Positions 1-8,291 are shown, counted from the stretch's first letter. The stretch is DNA of 64,000 nt from Alistipes sp. (GCA_017631275.1 JAGBTQ010000015.1:1-64000); one strand, 5' to 3'. Made by a program: numbers and translations. The notes: a model not told the origin generated them from the letters alone.

Positions 1-1
1 C

Positions 2-154
2 ACAACACCTCCCACGCTATTAATAGATCTCTTCCGTGACAGCCAGTACGGTGTGCCAGCCAATCTTGAGATATATGTGCCTGCTGAGGCCGTTGAGGCA
101 TACAAGAGCTCTGCGTCGTGGGCTAAGTATGCTGACTATATTTTGCCATTATAA
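2..154 (+). CDS. C-terminal fragment of BspA-like leucine-rich-repeat surface protein
   Basis: The window opens inside a plus-strand reading frame that ends with TAA at 152-154. The visible 50 residues include IYVPAEAVEAYKSS and ASWAKYADYILPL. This matches the usual end of BspA-like (LRR_5) surface proteins of Bacteroidales, where the last repeat is followed by a V-P-x-x-x-V-x-x-Y-K segment and a W-x-x-Y-A-D motif. Such proteins are normally exported and cell-surface bound. The start, signal peptide and repeats are outside the window, so length and anchoring cannot be judged. The assignment rests on this short tail only. Confidence 0.6.
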   Translation, partial: TTPPTLLIDLFRDSQYGVPANLEIYVPAEAVEAYKSSASWAKYADYILPL

Positions 155-221
155 ATTGCTCTACTTTGCAACTTGTTCTATAGCCTGATTCGCAATTATT
201 ATCGAAAAATTGCGTTATAAA

Positions 222-253
222 TTTGGTTGCTTAGTTGCAACTGCTTATCTTTG
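222..253 (+). promoter_or_regulatory. Bacteroidetes-type promoter of slyD
   Basis: TTTG at 222-225 and TATCTTTG at 246-253 fit the Bacteroidetes sigma-ABfr consensus (TTTG, about 20 bp, TAnnTTTG) with a 20-bp spacer. The start codon follows 60 bp downstream. The leader contains a short imperfect hairpin around 253-276 (GCAC...GTGC). Confidence 0.6.
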
Positions 254-312
254 CACTGCTTTTGAGCAAAAGTGCACAAAACGAGAGTATTAACTAATAA
301 AACAATAACAAA

Positions 313-861
313 ATGAAAGTAGAGAAGAATAAGATGGTGAGCGTTGACTACACACTCACTGTTGATGGTCAGATTGCTGATAAGTCACAGCCAGGTCAGC
401 CTTTGCAGTTTATTTGCGGCATGGGCATGCTTTTGCCTAAGTTCGAGGAGGCTATCATGGGCCTCGGCGCTGGCGAGAAGGTTAGCTTCACACTCGAGCC
501 AAAGGATGGCTACGGCGAGATCATCGCTGAGGCTGTTGTTGAGCTCCCTAAGACTGTCTTCATGATGGACGGCAAGGTTGCTGAGGAGATCCTCTTCGTA
601 GGTAGCCAGATTCCTATGGCAACAGCTGACGGCCAGCGCATGATGGGCCTCGTTAAGGAGGTTAAGGAGGAGACCGTGATGATGGACTTCAACCATCCAA
701 TGGCTGGTAAGACCCTTAACTTCGAGGTAGAGGTTGTTGAGGTACGCGACGTAACTCCTGAGGACCTTGCATCACAGGGCGGCTGCGGCTGCGGCGACTG
801 TGGCGGTAGCTGCGGTGAGCATGAGTGTGGTGAGGGTTGTGATTGCGGCGGCTGCAACTAA
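313..861 (+). CDS. slyD: SlyD-like FKBP-type peptidyl-prolyl isomerase with metal-binding tail
   Basis: This is a 182-aa cytosolic peptidyl-prolyl cis/trans isomerase and chaperone. The FKBP fold is seen in residues 1-70 (VSVDYTLTVDGQIADKS, then MLLPKFEEAIMGLGAGEK) and 120-150 (DFNHPMAGKTLNFEVEVVEV). The intervening segment matches the insert-in-flap chaperone domain of SlyD. The last 27 residues are a glycine-cysteine tail with eight Cys and one His, comparable to the SlyD metal-binding tail that handles nickel, zinc or copper in other bacteria. The start has its own promoter 60 bp upstream. The final base of the TAA stop is also the first base of repeat unit SPR1. Confidence 0.9.
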   Translation: MKVEKNKMVSVDYTLTVDGQIADKSQPGQPLQFICGMGMLLPKFEEAIMGLGAGEKVSFTLEPKDGYGEIIAEAVVELPKTVFMMDGKVAEEILFVGSQIPMATADGQRMMGLVKEVKEETVMMDFNHPMAGKTLNFEVEVVEVRDVTPEDLASQGGCGCGDCGGSCGEHECGEGCDCGGCN

Positions 862-989
862 TTTGTTGTGATAAGGGGTCATTCTCGGCCCATCACTAAA
901 AGTAAGACCCCTCGGGCTGTACGTTTGAGTACTATCCCGAGGGGTCTTCTTTTGCGATAGACCAAGCCTAACCCCTTCTGACAACAAAT
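861..989 (+). repeat. SPR unit 1 (structured palindromic repeat), abuts slyD stop
   Basis: The terminal arms are ATTTGTTGTGATAAGGGGT at the left and ACCCCTTCTGACAACAAAT at the right. The central hairpin has arms AGACCCCTCGGG and CCCGAGGGGTCT, capped by GTAC-GTTTGA-GTAC. The hairpin is followed by a T-rich stretch and could terminate slyD transcription. The unit starts on the last base of the slyD stop codon. Confidence 0.85.
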
Positions 990-990
990 G

Positions 991-1115
991 ATTTGCTGTG
1001 ATAGCGGCGCATCAGCGACGCTTCAATCAAAAGCCCGAATGGGACGTACACCAAGTACTACCCATCCGGGCTTTTTTCATGTCAGCGCCACTGCTACACC
1101 ACTCTGACAACAAAT
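991..1115 (+). repeat. SPR unit 2
   Basis: This is the second unit of the array, one base after unit 1. Arms are ATTTGCTGTG and ACAACAAAT. The left hairpin is AGCGGCG-CATCAG-CGACGCT. The central stem AAGCCCG...CGGGCTT ends in GTAC-ACCAA-GTAC and is followed by six T. It belongs to the same subtype as units 7 and 17. Confidence 0.85.
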
Positions 1116-1118
1116 TTA

Positions 1119-1262
1119 TTTTTTTCTTATTCGTCTTAATTGTCTTAATTGTCTTAATCGTCCTATTCTCCCTATTCTCCCCATCTATCCCATTCGTCCC
1201 ACCTCTCCCATAAAATAAACCTCGTGCGAAGCACACCTTACTTTTCACCTCTCCCCTTTTAC
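1119..1262 (+). repeat. SPR-associated tail: 9-bp-period pyrimidine tract, junction hairpin and octamer tract
   Basis: About 1119-1210 is a near-pure pyrimidine tract of 9-bp units (GTCTTAATT, then TCTCCCTAT and TCCCATTCG types). It is followed at 1217-1232 by a short palindrome GTGCGAAGCAC in a module CGTGCGAAGCACACCTTAC, then by CTTTTCACCTCTCCC, the start of the 8-bp CTTTTCAC-type tract. The same order of modules recurs at 27326-27575 (reversed) and 63661-63869. No gene is supported in 862-1306. Confidence 0.7.
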
Positions 1263-1265
1263 CTT

Positions 1266-1304
1266 AACAAGACAAGGCTACCCATTGGGTAGCCTTGTCT
1301 TGTT
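1266..1304 (-). terminator. Intrinsic terminator of the plsX operon
   Basis: A nearly perfect 18-bp stem, AACAAGACAAGGCTACCC against its complement with a 3-nt loop, lies directly after the plsX stop. The arms end in AAC/GTT rather than a long U-run, so strength is uncertain, but the stem is very stable. Confidence 0.75.
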
Positions 1305-1306
1305 AT

Positions 1307-2353
1307 TTACGCCTCAGCGGGTTTGTTGAAATCCTTGAGAGCCTCGCGCAAGTGCGATGGGAAGTCGCTCTTGATGTCGCGCTCCATAGCCTTGATCATG
1401 CTACATATAGCACGTGCCGACGAGCTACCGTGGCCAATCATAACAGGGGCATTGATACCCATAACCTGCAAGCCACCAACGCTCTCGCCATTCATCGAAT
1501 CCCAGAAGTCGTTCTGGAAGTAGAGCTTAGGAATGATGCGGCCGAGAAGTGGGCGCAAGAAGCTCTTAACACGTGGCTTGCCACCACCGAGCTTGAAGTT
1601 GATACGATAGAGAGCCTCAGCCATCTTCAAGATGCTATTGCCGACAAAGGCATCGGCAACAACAACATCGGCAATCTTGCCGGTGAAGATATATGATGAC
1701 TCGACATTACCCACGAAGTTGTAGTGGCCATACTCCTTCATAAGGTCGTATGTAGCCTTAGCCTGAGCATTGCCCTTGCCCTCCTCCTCGCCAATATTGA
1801 GGAGTGCTACGCGTGGGTTCTCGATGCTAAGAGCCGACTTAGCATATATCGAGCCGAGCAAGCCATACTGAGCCAACACCTCGGGCTTAGCGTCAACATT
1901 TAGGCCCACGTCCATGAGCACACCACGCTGGATGCCCTTCTCTGCCGATACTGTAGGAATGAGTGTTGCAAGCACAGGACGGATAACGCCCTCCACAGGC
2001 TTGATGACCTGCATAGAGCCCACCATCATAGCTCCTGTTGAGCCAGCACTGGCGAAGCCATCAACCTTGCCCTCGGCGAGATATTTGAAGCCCACGGTGA
2101 TGCTCGAGTCCTTCTTCGATACGAAGGCCTTGGCAGGGTGGTCACCCATCTCGATAACCTCGCTTGTAGCCACGATGTCGAACGACTCGGCCTTAGCGCC
2201 ATGCTTTGCGATGAGCTCGCGGATGCGCTTCTCGTCGCCAAAGAGTACGATGCGACTATCTTTGTCAATCTGCTCGAGAGCCATGATAGCACCCTCGATA
2301 GCTACCTCGGGAGCGAAGTCGCCACCCATGGCGTCAATACCGATCTTAATCAT
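1307..2353 (-). CDS. plsX: Phosphate acyltransferase PlsX
   Basis: The 348-aa product should convert acyl-ACP to acyl-phosphate, the first step of the PlsX/PlsY route to phosphatidic acid, at the inner face of the membrane. The N-terminus IGIDAMGGDFAPEVAIEGA is the family signature, and ASAGSTGAMM and GHGSSSARAI further along are typical. I chose the ATG at 2353, which gives MIKIGIDAMGG. An in-frame upstream start would add 14 atypical residues. The gene lies 78 bp after rpmF and is the last gene of a yceD-rpmF-plsX operon. The fabH gene that often follows plsX is absent; a terminator comes immediately instead. Confidence 0.95.
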   Translation of the reverse strand: MIKIGIDAMGGDFAPEVAIEGAIMALEQIDKDSRIVLFGDEKRIRELIAKHGAKAESFDIVATSEVIEMGDHPAKAFVSKKDSSITVGFKYLAEGKVDGFASAGSTGAMMVGSMQVIKPVEGVIRPVLATLIPTVSAEKGIQRGVLMDVGLNVDAKPEVLAQYGLLGSIYAKSALSIENPRVALLNIGEEEGKGNAQAKATYDLMKEYGHYNFVGNVESSYIFTGKIADVVVADAFVGNSILKMAEALYRINFKLGGGKPRVKSFLRPLLGRIIPKLYFQNDFWDSMNGESVGGLQVMGINAPVMIGHGSSSARAICSMIKAMERDIKSDFPSHLREALKDFNKPAEA

Positions 2354-2431
2354 AGTTGTAAGTTTTGGATTGGTATGAATACAAAAAGAGCACAACCGCC
2401 GATGCGGTGTGCTCTCTCTTTTACTCTAAGA

Positions 2432-2617
2432 CTACTCAGCAGCCTTCTTCTCAATTGCGAGCTTACCGCGATAGAAGCCGCACTCAGGGCATACGCGGTG
2501 GTAAAGTACTGCAGAGCCGCAGTTTGAGCAAGTTACTACAGTAGGAACAACTGCCTTGTAGTGAGTTCTTCTCTTGTCACGTCGTGTAGACGAAACTTTG
2601 TGTTTTGGATGTGCCAT
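2432..2617 (-). CDS. rpmF: 50S ribosomal protein L32
   Basis: This is a 61-aa basic ribosomal protein of the large subunit. The start MAHPKHKVSSTRRDKRR is the L32 signature. Two CxxC pairs (C30/C33 and C43/C46) form the zinc ribbon of the Cys-containing L32 form. It sits between yceD (96 bp upstream) and plsX, the widely conserved order that links ribosome production to phospholipid synthesis. Confidence 0.97.
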   Translation of the reverse strand: MAHPKHKVSSTRRDKRRTHYKAVVPTVVTCSNCGSAVLYHRVCPECGFYRGKLAIEKKAAE

Positions 2618-2713
2618 CTTACAATATAATTTTTAAGTTTTATGTTTCTTTTTGCCTACTCCCGAAGGCCTGACGGATAGACCTTCATGGCGTAAACCTC
2701 AATATTTGTCAAA

Positions 2714-3277
2714 CTACTCTTTCTCGGTCATCTGTCGCTTAAGCGCCTCGAGCAACTCCTTGTTTTGGTCGCCAAGACCTACCACGTCACTCTCCTCAAT
2801 ATCTGCCTCCATCTCGTCGAACTCCTCCTCCGAAATCTCGGTGAATGCTGCAAGCATCTCTGGGTTGCAGCCTCCCTCCTCGTGTACACGGCGGTAGGGG
2901 AGTGAGAGCACGATGCTCTCGTAGATATATTGTGTAAGGTCGAGGATATCCTCTTGGTGTGATATCCACATCACCTCGCCATCGTAGTCATCAATCTCGT
3001 CTGAGAACTTTACAACAAGCTCTCCCTCGTAATCTACCTCAATGGGGCAATCCTCCAAGCAGCGGTCGCACTCGCAAATTACCTCACCCGAAATCGCAAC
3101 ACCAAGCTCGAGCATAGTCTCGCTACGCTTAAGCTCGACATGCGCCTTACAGTCGCCCGACTTGATCTCTACACGCTCGTAGGCTTCAAATAGTTTGTCA
3201 TCTACTTGAAAATCAAACTTATAGCTACCGTTCTTAAGCCCTTTGAAGGGTATCGAGTATAGTGTAATCTGCTCCAT
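2714..3277 (-). CDS. yceD: YceD family (DUF177) protein
   Basis: This 187-aa protein belongs to the DUF177/YceD family, encoded next to rpmF in most bacteria and linked in some to 23S rRNA accumulation; its biochemical role is not settled. The CECDRCLEDC segment near residue 90 is the family cysteine motif, and the C-terminal half is strongly acidic (EISEEEFDEMEADIEES). The ATG at 3277 (MEQITLYSIPFKGL) was chosen because a promoter -7 box lies at 3296-3303. The longer alternative begins at a TTG inside that box. It is the first gene of the operon with rpmF and plsX. Confidence 0.85.
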   Translation of the reverse strand: MEQITLYSIPFKGLKNGSYKFDFQVDDKLFEAYERVEIKSGDCKAHVELKRSETMLELGVAISGEVICECDRCLEDCPIEVDYEGELVVKFSDEIDDYDGEVMWISHQEDILDLTQYIYESIVLSLPYRRVHEEGGCNPEMLAAFTEISEEEFDEMEADIEESDVVGLGDQNKELLEALKRQMTEKE

Positions 3278-3295
3278 TTCAGCACAATTAGTCTG

Positions 3296-3327
3296 CAAAT
3301 TTACGATAAAAAACTAAAATCTGCAAA
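3296..3327 (-). promoter_or_regulatory. Promoter of yceD-rpmF-plsX
   Basis: Read on the minus strand, TTTG (3327-3324) and TAAATTTG (3303-3296) are separated by 20 bp and match the Bacteroidetes consensus. The leader to the yceD ATG is only about a dozen bases. Confidence 0.65.
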
Positions 3328-3334
3328 TTATTAC

Positions 3335-3342
3335 TATTTTTG
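3335..3342 (+). promoter_or_regulatory. -7 box of the divergent unknown gene
   Basis: TATTTTTG matches TAnnTTTG and lies about 40 bp before the ATG at 3384. No clear -33 TTTG is seen because this region overlaps the divergent yceD promoter. Confidence 0.35.
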
Positions 3343-3383
3343 TGACAAAGTTTTATGCAAAAACCTTCAATTTTTTTGAAACT

Positions 3384-3785
3384 ATGCAACCAATTAAACT
3401 CTCTGTCGAGTGCAACTTTGCCGAGTTTTGGCGTTATAACCTCATTATAACTGGTGCTACGTTCGTCGCTGGCGAGCGCACAAGCTTCATCAAATATGTC
3501 GATGAGGTAGCCCCCGTGGGTAGTAACCTTACGGAGCCTCCTCTTGCCTACTCGCGCAAGCCGAAGCTTGAACTCGAAATAGAGGGCTGCGACTCCGTTA
3601 TATTATATATATATGTGTTGCCACATACCATGCCTCGCACATGCGATACGCAAGAGGCTAAGCCCTTTGAGCTACACACAACCTTAAGCCGTGGCGCAGA
3701 AGTCTTGTATAATCGTCGTCACAGCATTGCGCAGTGGGTTGGCGACAATATCGAGATAAGGTATCCGATAGAGTCTATCGTATAA
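3384..3785 (+). CDS. Hypothetical protein, 133 aa
   Basis: I do not recognise this protein. The preferred start is the ATG at 3384 (MQPIKLSVECNFAEFWRYN); an upstream start at 3342 would overlap the -7 box. There is no signal peptide or membrane segment. The sequence alternates hydrophobic and polar residues (LELEIEGCDSVILYIYVLP), as expected for a beta-rich cytosolic domain. It is a single gene between divergent yceD and convergent greA, and shares a bidirectional terminator with greA. Codon use is like its neighbours, so it is probably a real native gene. Confidence 0.6.
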   Translation: MQPIKLSVECNFAEFWRYNLIITGATFVAGERTSFIKYVDEVAPVGSNLTEPPLAYSRKPKLELEIEGCDSVILYIYVLPHTMPRTCDTQEAKPFELHTTLSRGAEVLYNRRHSIAQWVGDNIEIRYPIESIV

Positions 3786-3790
3786 AATTA

Positions 3791-3828
3791 AAAATGGCGT
3801 AAATGGGGAGTCCATCTACGCCATTTTT
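3791..3828. terminator. Bidirectional terminator between the unknown gene and greA
   Basis: The arms AAAATGGCGTA and TACGCCATTTTT form an 11-bp stem with A-run and T-run on the two sides. It therefore serves both converging genes. Confidence 0.85.
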
Positions 3829-3841
3829 GTGTAGTGGTGGC

Positions 3842-4318
3842 TTAGATCGAGATGTTCAAAATCTCGAGCTTGAGCATGCCTGCAGGTACCTGAACCTCGA
3901 CAACCTCGCCTACCTTCTTGCCAAGCAAAGCCTTAGCGATAGGAGTGCCGATGGCGAGCTTGCCCTCACGCAAGTTTGCCTCGTTCTCCGATACGATAGT
4001 GTACTCTACCTCACGCTTTACGTTGTGGTTGAGAAGCTTCACGCGGCTCAAAATCTGCACCTTAGAGGTGTCGATCTTTGTCTCGTCAATGATGCGAGCC
4101 TTCGACAAGGTGTGCTCGAGCTGAGCGATGCGCATCTCCAACAATCCCTGTGCCTCACGAGCTGCGTCGTACTCGGCATTCTCCGAGAGGTCGCCCTTGT
4201 CGCGTGCCTCGGCTATAGCCTGAGCTGCTGCTGGACGATCGTGCGAGATCATGTGGTTGAGCTCCTCCTTGAGTTTGTTCATACCCTCAGCAGTAAGATA
4301 GATAATTTCGTTACTCAT
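3842..4318 (-). CDS. greA: Transcription elongation factor GreA
   Basis: This 158-aa factor enters the RNA polymerase secondary channel and stimulates cleavage of backtracked RNA. The N-terminal coiled coil (residues 1-75) carries the acidic tip GDLSENAEYDAARE with D43 and E46 at the catalytic positions. The C-terminal FKBP-like domain ends with GVPAGMLKLEILNI-type sequence (VEVQVPAGMLKLEILNISI). Length and start are standard. Its own promoter lies about 90 bp upstream. Confidence 0.96.
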   Translation of the reverse strand: MSNEIIYLTAEGMNKLKEELNHMISHDRPAAAQAIAEARDKGDLSENAEYDAAREAQGLLEMRIAQLEHTLSKARIIDETKIDTSKVQILSRVKLLNHNVKREVEYTIVSENEANLREGKLAIGTPIAKALLGKKVGEVVEVQVPAGMLKLEILNISI

Positions 4319-4409
4319 AGTTATATATTTTTTAATTTTTGTTCGTCAGTAAACATAAAAAAATAATGAATCCTGGTCGGTTAAGACCAGAACCCTTAGA
4401 AATACACTA

Positions 4410-4440
4410 CAAAGGTAGTGCAAATTTTTGAATCGGCAAA
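4410..4440 (-). promoter_or_regulatory. Promoter of greA
   Basis: On the minus strand TTTG (4440-4437) and TACCTTTG (4417-4410) are spaced by 19 bp. The leader of about 85 nt contains a small hairpin (CTGGTC/GACCAG, 4373-4390) before a T-rich stretch. This could act as the rnhB terminator or an attenuator-like structure. Confidence 0.6.
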
Positions 4441-4470
4441 AAATAAATCTACATTCTTGCCAACTAATAG

Positions 4471-5067
4471 CTAAAATAGCTCTAATTGTTCGGGCGACGA
4501 GTTGAACGTGAGGCGGTGATAGGGCGAAAGTCCATGCTCGCGTATTGCCAGACGGTGCTCACGTGTGGGATAGCCCTTGTTTTTTGCCCAGCCATACATG
4601 GGATACTCCTCCGCAAGGCGCATCATATACTCGTCACGATGGGTCTTGGCAAGCACCGATGCCGCAGCTATGTTGGCATACTTGCCATCGCCCTTTACAA
4701 TGGTTTGGTAGGGTATGTCGAGGTCTGTTTTAAACCTATTGCCGTCGATAACTATAAACTCGGGCTTGATGCTTAACGCCTTGAGTGCTAGGTTCATGCC
4801 CTCTATCGAGGCGTTGAGAATGTTTATCTGGTCGATGCGCTCGGCAGTAACCTCCTGGACAGACCATGCCAAAGCCTCGCGCTCGATGATTTGGCGTAGC
4901 TCGTTGCGCCTACGCTCGGTCATCTGCTTCGAGTCGTTGAGCAGTGGGTGGTGAAAGTCGGGTGGAAGAATTACGGCAGCGGCAAAGACCGAGCCGGCAA
5001 GACAGCCACGTCCCGCCTCGTCGCAGCCCGCCTCTATGAGTTTGGTTTGGAATGTTGTCTCGAGCAT
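4471..5067 (-). CDS. rnhB: Ribonuclease HII
   Basis: The 198-aa enzyme removes RNA from RNA-DNA hybrids and misincorporated ribonucleotides from DNA. The N-terminal GCDEAGRGCLAGSV motif supplies D16 and E17 of the DEDD metal site. LLNDSKQMTERRR, FIVIDGNRF and ASVLAKTHRDEYM follow in the standard order. It lies 2 bp after the 5'-nucleotidase gene and is likely cotranscribed with it. Confidence 0.95.
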   Translation of the reverse strand: MLETTFQTKLIEAGCDEAGRGCLAGSVFAAAVILPPDFHHPLLNDSKQMTERRRNELRQIIEREALAWSVQEVTAERIDQINILNASIEGMNLALKALSIKPEFIVIDGNRFKTDLDIPYQTIVKGDGKYANIAAASVLAKTHRDEYMMRLAEEYPMYGWAKNKGYPTREHRLAIREHGLSPYHRLTFNSSPEQLELF

Positions 5068-5069
5068 GG

Positions 5070-6521
5070 CTACTTCGTTGGTTTTACCTCGGTTTGATGA
5101 ATTGTGTTGTCGGGAGTGTAGCCCTCCGAAAGGGTGCCCACGTAGTGGAGCATAGCCTCGCGAACGCTGATATTGGTGTCGTATAATACACTGCTAACCA
5201 GCTCTTTGTCGATGTAGCTCTCGGCAATGTAGTTGCCCATTGCAACGCGATATTTTTTGCCCTCCTCAAGTTCGAACTTAATCTCCGTAGCATCGCCCTT
5301 CTCGTCGAGTATAATCTCATACTCTATGTCGCTACGGAAGTAGGGGTAGTGCGACTCTTTGTCGGGGCGCTCAGGCGTGCCGCTATTGTACTTGTCGATG
5401 ATAAACTTACGCATCTGGGCAGGTGTCATCTCGCCAAGATAGATGGTCGAGAGGAATGGGTCGTTGTTGAGAATATCGACACGGCGCACATCGCCCTTTT
5501 TTAGCTCGCTTGTACGCACGCCACCAAAGTGGTAGAATGTTATCTCGGGAACAAAGCCGTTAGGGTAGGGGTAGTGTGCCAAAGCCTCCACCGTGAGGTT
5601 TGCCACGCCGTCGTGCGTAGCATCGGCGTTAGCAGTCGCTACTACCTCGTTAAGTGTTGGGTCTGAGAGTTTTATCTTCTCTACAAGCTCGCGCGTTGCG
5701 CTGTCTTCGTCGATTGATGATGTGTCGATGCGCTCGTACTCGACCGCCGTAATCTCGCCCTCTACGACGCTTAGCTTTGCGATGGTTACGTAGCGAAGGT
5801 TCTTGTTGTTTTGCGTTATCTGCGTTGTGCCAACAAGCTCATTTTTTAGGTCGTGGCTATGTGCTCCTGCCACCCAGTCGCAACCGTTATTCTCGCTCTT
5901 TGCAAAGTTTAGATCCATGTCGTAGCCCATGTGCGAGAGTAGCACTACAAAATTGTGCTCAGGGGCAATAGCCTGACATGTGCTAAGGGCACTATCGTAG
6001 TCATTTTCAAATGTAAACTCATCGTATGCAGCACGTCTGCCGAGCGGAAATCCCTCGTTCTCGGTGGTTACTACGCCCACAAAATCTATTTTGATGCCGT
6101 CGATGTCGAATGTGGCGTATGGCTCAAACTTGGGCTGTGGTTGTTTGCACCCCACGTTTGCTGCCACCCATTTAAACTCTGAGCGCTCAACCATGGTATT
6201 AAGCACCTCGTGACCCTTGTCGAACTCGTGGTTGCCTACGGTCACAACGTCGTAGCCAACGGCATTCATCAACTCGACGATGGGTACTCCCGCCTCCGCA
6301 GCATCATCGACATAGGCATTGCCCGACACCCTGTCGCCCGAGTCGGCGAGGAGCACCGTGCCACGCCTCTCATACTCCTTGACTATGGTTGCGAGCTTGG
6401 GAAAGGCATCTATTGTGGCGTGCATGTCGTTTGTTGTGATGATGTATATCGACTCCTCTTTGGGTGAGCATGCTACGACGAATAGCGTGAGCAAAAACGA
6501 GAAAAAGAGATTTTTTTGCAT
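5070..6521 (-). CDS. 5'-nucleotidase/metallophosphatase lipoprotein (UshA-like)
   Basis: This is a 483-aa secreted phosphoesterase that probably dephosphorylates nucleotides or related compounds in the periplasm. The signal peptide ends in FVVACSP, a lipobox with the acylated Cys. The metallophosphatase motifs follow in order: TTNDMHATI, LADSGDRVSGN, TVGNHEFDKGH, VLLSHMGYDMD and AGAHSHD. The C-terminal half (about 270-483) fits the 5'-nucleotidase C-terminal domain, including NNDPF and YRVAMGNYIAES. The ATG at 6521 was chosen over an upstream TTG. It lies just upstream of rnhB. Substrate specificity cannot be told from sequence. Confidence 0.88.
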   Translation of the reverse strand: MQKNLFFSFLLTLFVVACSPKEESIYIITTNDMHATIDAFPKLATIVKEYERRGTVLLADSGDRVSGNAYVDDAAEAGVPIVELMNAVGYDVVTVGNHEFDKGHEVLNTMVERSEFKWVAANVGCKQPQPKFEPYATFDIDGIKIDFVGVVTTENEGFPLGRRAAYDEFTFENDYDSALSTCQAIAPEHNFVVLLSHMGYDMDLNFAKSENNGCDWVAGAHSHDLKNELVGTTQITQNNKNLRYVTIAKLSVVEGEITAVEYERIDTSSIDEDSATRELVEKIKLSDPTLNEVVATANADATHDGVANLTVEALAHYPYPNGFVPEITFYHFGGVRTSELKKGDVRRVDILNNDPFLSTIYLGEMTPAQMRKFIIDKYNSGTPERPDKESHYPYFRSDIEYEIILDEKGDATEIKFELEEGKKYRVAMGNYIAESYIDKELVSSVLYDTNISVREAMLHYVGTLSEGYTPDNTIHQTEVKPTK

Positions 6522-6543
6522 AATCAATTATAATTTATGAGTA

Positions 6544-6551
6544 CAAAATTA
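6544..6551 (-). promoter_or_regulatory. -7 box of the 5'-nucleotidase-rnhB operon
   Basis: TAATTTTG on the minus strand matches TAnnTTTG and lies 23 bp before the ATG. The opposite strand has a near match (TATCTTTA, 6564-6571) that could serve the divergent kinase gene. Confidence 0.4.
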
Positions 6552-6592
6552 CAAAAAAATTACTATCTTTACACGTCAAAGATATATAAATT

Positions 6593-8272
6593 ATGGGTTG
6601 TAGAGATAAGTTCATAGATTTGCGTTGCGAGAATACGGCAACTACGCTTAGCGTTGAGTTTGGCACCACTCTTAGTGAGGTGCTCTCAGGGCTTGAGTTT
6701 GAGCAGCCCTATCCCATTCTTGCAGCACGTGTAAACAATGCCTATAAGGACCTCAGCTACAAGGTCTATAAGCCTGTTACTGTGGAGTTTTTCGATGTGC
6801 GTCACTTCGAGGGCTACCGTGTCTATCAGCGCACGCTGTCGTTTGTGATGCAGATGGCATCGCTCGAATTGTTTGCCGAGGATAAACTGCGCATACGCCA
6901 CTCGTTGGGCAACGGCTTCTATGCCGAGTTCGACTCGTTGCGCACACTCGGTGATGAGCAGATAGCCCTGCTTAAGTCCCGCATGCACGACATCGTTGGT
7001 CGCAAGCTACCAATAACACGCCAAAAGCGCCTCACCCAGGAGATTATCGCCCAGTATGAGGAGTATGGCTTCGATGATCGTGTTGAGCTTCTCAAGACAC
7101 GCCCACAGCTATATGGCACCGTGAACTATCTTGGCACAATGCCTGGCTACTTCTACGGACCTCTCGCCCCCGACTCATCATATGTCGATAGGTTTGATGT
7201 TGTGCGCTACTACAACGGCTTGTACGTAGCTCTTCCCGAGCGCAGCAATCCTGAGCGTGTTGATGCAAACATTCGCCTCGACAAGATGTTCGACATCTTC
7301 CACGAGTATCAGCAGTGGATAGATATCATGGGTGTGCCCACGGTGGGTGACCTCAATCGCCGAATACTCGATGGCGATGCTTCGGAGCTTATCAAGATTG
7401 CCGAGGCCTTCCACGAGATTAAGATATCGAGCATAGCTCACTCAATTATGAAAGCTAACGAGGAGCGTGGCGTGCGCATGGCTCTCATCTCGGGACCTTC
7501 GTCAAGCGGTAAGACCACATTCTCGAAGCGCCTTGGCGTGCAACTACGTGTACGAGGTTTCGACCCTGTGCTCATCGCCCTCGACGACTACTTTGTAGAT
7601 CGCGACAAGACGCCGCTTGGCAAGGACGGTAAGCCCGACTTCGAGGCGTTGGAGGCTATCGACCTTGCTACGCTCAACGACCACCTTAGACGTCTTGCAG
7701 CAGGTGAGAGCGTTGAGATTCCGCGCTACGACTTTATCTCGGGCAAGCGTCAGTGGCACGAGAAGCCTCTCAAGCTCACCGACCGCTCGATACTTATAAT
7801 GGAGGGTATTCACGCCCTTAATCCTAAGCTAACACCAAGTATCGCCCCCGACCAGAAGTTCAAGATCTACATCTCGTGCTTCACGTCGGTGGCTATGGAC
7901 AACTTCTCGCGCATACCAACGTCGGATAACCGTATGCTACGTCGCACCATTCGCGATAATGCCACACGTGGCAACAACGCCCTGCGCACACTCTCGATGT
8001 GGCCCTCGGTGCGTCATGGCGAGGAGCAGCACATATTCCCCTATCAGGAGAATGCCGATGTGATGTTCAACTCGTCGCTCTTCTACGAGATTTCGGTGCT
8101 CCGCGCCCTTGCCGAGCCCGTGTTGCGTGAGGTGCCCGACACCGAGCCTGAGTATGCCGAGGCTAAGCGCATGCTCAAGTTCTTGGACAACTTCGTGCCT
8201 ATCTCGCCCGACGAGATACCTCCAACCTCGCTCCTTAGAGAGTTTATCGGTGGTAGCTCGTTTAAATACTAA
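6593..8272 (+). CDS. Uridine kinase-like nucleoside kinase with TGS-like N-terminal region
   Basis: This 559-aa protein has an N-terminal half resembling the TGS/editing-type region of threonyl-tRNA synthetase (residues 1-70, then a domain to about 230) and a C-terminal phosphoribulokinase/uridine kinase P-loop domain. The Walker A sequence ISGPSSSGKTT is near residue 301, LIALDDYFVDRD follows, and IMEGIHALNP is the Walker B-like stretch. This architecture is common in Bacteroidetes and annotated as nucleoside or uridine kinase. Phosphorylation of uridine or cytidine is the likely reaction but is not proven for this type. Confidence 0.8.
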   Translation: MGCRDKFIDLRCENTATTLSVEFGTTLSEVLSGLEFEQPYPILAARVNNAYKDLSYKVYKPVTVEFFDVRHFEGYRVYQRTLSFVMQMASLELFAEDKLRIRHSLGNGFYAEFDSLRTLGDEQIALLKSRMHDIVGRKLPITRQKRLTQEIIAQYEEYGFDDRVELLKTRPQLYGTVNYLGTMPGYFYGPLAPDSSYVDRFDVVRYYNGLYVALPERSNPERVDANIRLDKMFDIFHEYQQWIDIMGVPTVGDLNRRILDGDASELIKIAEAFHEIKISSIAHSIMKANEERGVRMALISGPSSSGKTTFSKRLGVQLRVRGFDPVLIALDDYFVDRDKTPLGKDGKPDFEALEAIDLATLNDHLRRLAAGESVEIPRYDFISGKRQWHEKPLKLTDRSILIMEGIHALNPKLTPSIAPDQKFKIYISCFTSVAMDNFSRIPTSDNRMLRRTIRDNATRGNNALRTLSMWPSVRHGEEQHIFPYQENADVMFNSSLFYEISVLRALAEPVLREVPDTEPEYAEAKRMLKFLDNFVPISPDEIPPTSLLREFIGGSSFKY

Positions 8273-8291
8273 AACGCGGTTTTAGGAGTTA

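Noticed and set aside
998..1248. Open frames at 998-1213 (+) and 1027-1248 (-)
   Set aside because: They run through SPR unit 2 and the 9-bp pyrimidine tract; the translations are low-complexity repeats such as LIVLIVLIVL.
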